Notes under the pieces: generated by a model
Databases searched by the model: none
What the model was told of the DNA's origin: nothing
Seen by the model: only the letters and a program-made list of their open reading frames with translations
Assembly: GCF_025642785.1 (NCBI RefSeq)
Contig: NZ_JANZKU010000034.1
Span: forward strand, 1 to 36,224
Direction: 5' to 3'
Source: Pseudomonas sp. RIT-PI-AD
Lineage (GTDB): Bacteria > Pseudomonadota > Gammaproteobacteria > Pseudomonadales > Pseudomonadaceae
Length of the DNA: 36,224 nucleotides
Translations under genes and position numbers: made by a program
Shown here: positions 33,912 to 36,224 of the stretch, one piece after another
How the letters are laid out: the number at the start of each line of letters is the position of its first letter
Position numbering within the stretch: the stretch's first letter is position 1

Positions 33912-36178
33912 ACTACCGGGTGGCGGTCCGCGCCCTGTGCGAGTTCACCGCCAAGGCGGGCGACCTCGACCTGCGCTTCACCCCGTCGCCCACCGCCCAG
34001 GAAGGGATCGCCGGCCACGGCGTGGTGGCCGCCCGGCGTGGCGAGGGCTACCGCAGCGAGCTGGCCCTGAGCGGCCGCTATCGCCACCTGGAAGTCCGCG
34101 GCCGGGCCGATGGCTACGATCCGGTCGCCAACCGCCTGGAAGAGGTGAAGACCCATCGCGGCGACCTCGTGCGGATGCCGGCCAACCACCGCGCGCTGCA
34201 CTGGGCCCAGGCGAAGATCTACGGCTGGCTGCTGTGCCAGAGCCTCGAGTTGCCACAGGTGCGGGTCACGCTGGTGTACTTCGATATCCTCAGCCAGCGC
34301 GAGACCCTGCTGCACGAGGATTGCAGCGCCGAGTCGTTGAAGGCGTTCTTCGAGTTGCAGTGCGAACGCTTTCTCGCCTGGGCCGAACAGGAACTGGCGC
34401 ACCGTGCCCGTCGCGACCAGGCCATGCGCGAGCTGGCCTTTCCCCATGCGGACTTCCGCAGCGGGCAGCGGCAACTGGCCGAGGCGGTCTACAAGGCCGC
34501 GAGCACCGGTTGTTGCTTGCAGGCCCAGGCGCCGACCGGGATCGGCAAGACCCTCGGCACGCTGTTTCCGCTGCTCAAGGCGGTTCCCGGACAGCGGCTC
34601 GATACCCTGTTCTTCCTCACCGCCAAGACCCCCGGTCGGCAACTGGCGCTGCACGCGCTGCGCAGCCTTGGCGGCGACGTGCCCCTGCGGGTGCTGGAGC
34701 TGGTGGCGCGGGACAAAGCCTGCGAGCACCCGGACAAGGCCTGCCACGGCGACGCCTGCCCCCTGGCGCGCGGCTTCTACGACCGGCTGCCGGCCGCGCG
34801 AGCGGAGGCCTTGCGCCAGGCCTGGCTCGACCGCGCAGGCGTGCGCGCGGTGGCCCTGGCCCATGGGGTGTGCCCTTATTACCTGAGCCAGGAGCTGGCG
34901 CGCTGGTGCGACGTCGTGGTGGGCGACTACAACTACTACTTCGACCTCAACGCCATGCTCTATGGCCTGACCCTGGCCAACCAGTGGCGTGTCGGGGTGT
35001 TGGTCGACGAGGCGCACAACCTCGTGGAGCGCGCCCGCGGCATGTACAGCGCGACGCTCGATCAGGGCGACCTGCTCGCCTTGCGCCGCGAGGCCCCGGC
35101 CGTCCTGAAGAAACCCTTGGAGCGTGTCGCCCGGCAGTGGACCGCGCTCAACAAGGCACAATCGCTTCCTTATCAGACCCATGAGACGTTGCCGGCCGGC
35201 TTGCTCGCCGCGCTACAGAAGGCCATCGCCGCCATCGGCGAATACTTCAACGAGCAGGCCGGTCTGCTGCCGGCAGCCGTGCAGACCTTCTACTTCGAGG
35301 CGATCCACTTCTGCCGGCTGGCCGAGACCTACGACCGGCATTCCTTGTGCGACCTCAGCCTGCGGCCGGGAACGCGTGGCGTGGCGGGGCGTCTCTGCCT
35401 GCGCAACGTGGTGCCGGCGCCATTCCTCGCGCCGCGCCTGGCCGCTGCCCACACGACCACCTTGTTCTCCGCCACCTTCGGCCCGCGACACTACTACCGC
35501 GACTTGCTCGGCCTGCCTGCCGGGAGCCCCTGGGTCGACGTGACCTCCCCGTTCGCAGCGGAGCAATTGGTGATCCGGATCGTCGACCAGGTCTCCACCC
35601 GCTTCCAGCATCGCGAAGCCTCGGTGGCGCCCATCGTCGACCTGATGGCGGTGCAATTCGCCGAGCGGCCGGGTAACTACCTGGCCTTCTTCAGCAGCTT
35701 CGATTACCTGCAACGGGTAGCGGAGCACTTCGTCCGGACGCATCCGTGTATCCCGGTATGGCTCCAGTCGCGGCGCATGGACGAGGCGGAACGGCAGGCT
35801 TTCCTGGAACGCTTCACGCTATTGGGACAGGGCATCGGTTTCGCCGTCCTGGGAGGCGCCTTTGGCGAGGGCATCGATTTGCCGGGCGACCGCCTCGTCG
35901 GGGCCTTCGTCGCCACCCTGGGCCTGCCGCAACTCAACCCGGTGAACGAACAACTGCGGCAGCGCATGGACAGCCTGTTCGGCGCGGGGCACGACTACAC
36001 CTATCTATATCCCGGCCTGCAGAAAGTCGTGCAAGCGGCGGGGCGGGTCATCCGCACGCGCGAGGATCGCGGCGTGGTCTACCTCATCGACGATCGCTTC
36101 GCTCGCCCACAGGTGCGCCGATTGCTCCCGGCCTGGTGGCACATTCCGCCGATAGCACGGCCTTTGGGGGGCCGATAG
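33908..36178 (+). CDS. PD-(D/E)xK nuclease fused to a DinG/XPD-type iron-sulfur helicase
   Basis: The 756-residue protein has an N-terminal RecB/Cas4-like nuclease core: GRADGYDP with D68/D71, LEEVKT with E79/K81, and the QxxxY motif Q101/Y105 (QAKIYGWLL). A superfamily 2 helicase follows, with APTGIGKT (208-215), Cys272/279/284/322 as likely [4Fe-4S] ligands, VDEAHN (DEAH 367-370), an LFSATF segment, and C-terminal QAAGRVIRTREDRGVV (motif VI). It probably unwinds 5'-3' and trims DNA, working with FAN1, to which it is coupled by a 4-bp overlap. It resembles known 'ATP-dependent DNA helicase' partners of FAN1. It is a fusion, not a canonical DinG. The substrate is unknown. No gene follows in the last 46 bp of the window. 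Confidence 0.9.
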   Translation: MNYRVAVRALCEFTAKAGDLDLRFTPSPTAQEGIAGHGVVAARRGEGYRSELALSGRYRHLEVRGRADGYDPVANRLEEVKTHRGDLVRMPANHRALHWAQAKIYGWLLCQSLELPQVRVTLVYFDILSQRETLLHEDCSAESLKAFFELQCERFLAWAEQELAHRARRDQAMRELAFPHADFRSGQRQLAEAVYKAASTGCCLQAQAPTGIGKTLGTLFPLLKAVPGQRLDTLFFLTAKTPGRQLALHALRSLGGDVPLRVLELVARDKACEHPDKACHGDACPLARGFYDRLPAARAEALRQAWLDRAGVRAVALAHGVCPYYLSQELARWCDVVVGDYNYYFDLNAMLYGLTLANQWRVGVLVDEAHNLVERARGMYSATLDQGDLLALRREAPAVLKKPLERVARQWTALNKAQSLPYQTHETLPAGLLAALQKAIAAIGEYFNEQAGLLPAAVQTFYFEAIHFCRLAETYDRHSLCDLSLRPGTRGVAGRLCLRNVVPAPFLAPRLAAAHTTTLFSATFGPRHYYRDLLGLPAGSPWVDVTSPFAAEQLVIRIVDQVSTRFQHREASVAPIVDLMAVQFAERPGNYLAFFSSFDYLQRVAEHFVRTHPCIPVWLQSRRMDEAERQAFLERFTLLGQGIGFAVLGGAFGEGIDLPGDRLVGAFVATLGLPQLNPVNEQLRQRMDSLFGAGHDYTYLYPGLQKVVQAAGRVIRTREDRGVVYLIDDRFARPQVRRLLPAWWHIPPIARPLGGR

Positions 36179-36224
36179 GCCGCGCAATCCGGGGATTTGG
36201 AAATAAAATCGCCTGAGTCCTAAG

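Overview
The window is a GC-rich stretch of a Pseudomonas chromosome. The block from 9217 to 18239 has the gene order and products of the A-band (common polysaccharide antigen) D-rhamnan LPS cluster of P. aeruginosa: rmd-gmd-wbpW-wzm-wzt-wbpX-wbpY-wbpZ. Several encoded proteins differ clearly from what I remember of the PAO1 versions. The order of the flanking blocks (pnt, a DUF1302/DUF1329 pair, gcd) also differs from PAO1 as I recall it. I therefore infer a relative of P. aeruginosa rather than PAO1 itself. No species call is possible without a search.

Region 1 (10-9095) is the most distinctive part. It encodes what looks like a complete mycobacterial-type route to polyprenyl-phosphate-D-arabinofuranose: a UbiA-family phosphoribosyltransferase (7701-8579), a divergent-PAP2 candidate phosphatase (8679-9095), a DprE1-like FAD oxidase (5963-7267), a DprE2-like reductase (5215-5958) and a GtrA-type membrane protein (7264-7665). 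Coupled to these are a large GT-C-like membrane protein with a soluble C-terminal region (3395-5215) and an acyltransferase-3 protein (2311-3420). A second GT-C glycosyltransferase (892-2319) and a SAM methyltransferase (10-888) converge on them. Together these could make, transfer and decorate an arabinofuranose-containing glycan. The acceptor is not in the window.

Region 2 (9217-18249) is the A-band O-polysaccharide operon. Rmd, Gmd and WbpW supply GDP-D-rhamnose, WbpX/Y/Z polymerise it, and the Wzm/Wzt ABC transporter exports the chain. Neighbouring genes overlap or nearly touch, and the operon ends in a hairpin whose loop holds the wbpZ stop codon.

Region 3 (18333-22231) holds a DUF1127 gene preceded by four GTAC-centred repeats, then the three-gene proton-translocating transhydrogenase operon (pntA1-pntA2-pntB, minus strand) with a long upstream region that may contain a distant promoter.

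Region 4 (22232-28354) holds a MalT-type LuxR-family regulator and a DUF1302/DUF1329 envelope protein pair, all on the minus strand.

Region 5 (28355-31963) is the glutarate module: a LysR regulator (gcdR) divergent from glutaryl-CoA dehydrogenase (gcdH), followed by a class III CoA-transferase.

Region 6 (31964-36178) is a DNA-repair operon: FAN1 (VRR-NUC) nuclease overlapping a PD-(D/E)xK nuclease/iron-sulfur helicase fusion. It is preceded by a sequence that fits the LexA box pattern exactly and overlaps a plausible -10 element, which predicts SOS control. No tRNA, rRNA, CRISPR array, insertion sequence or integrase was seen.
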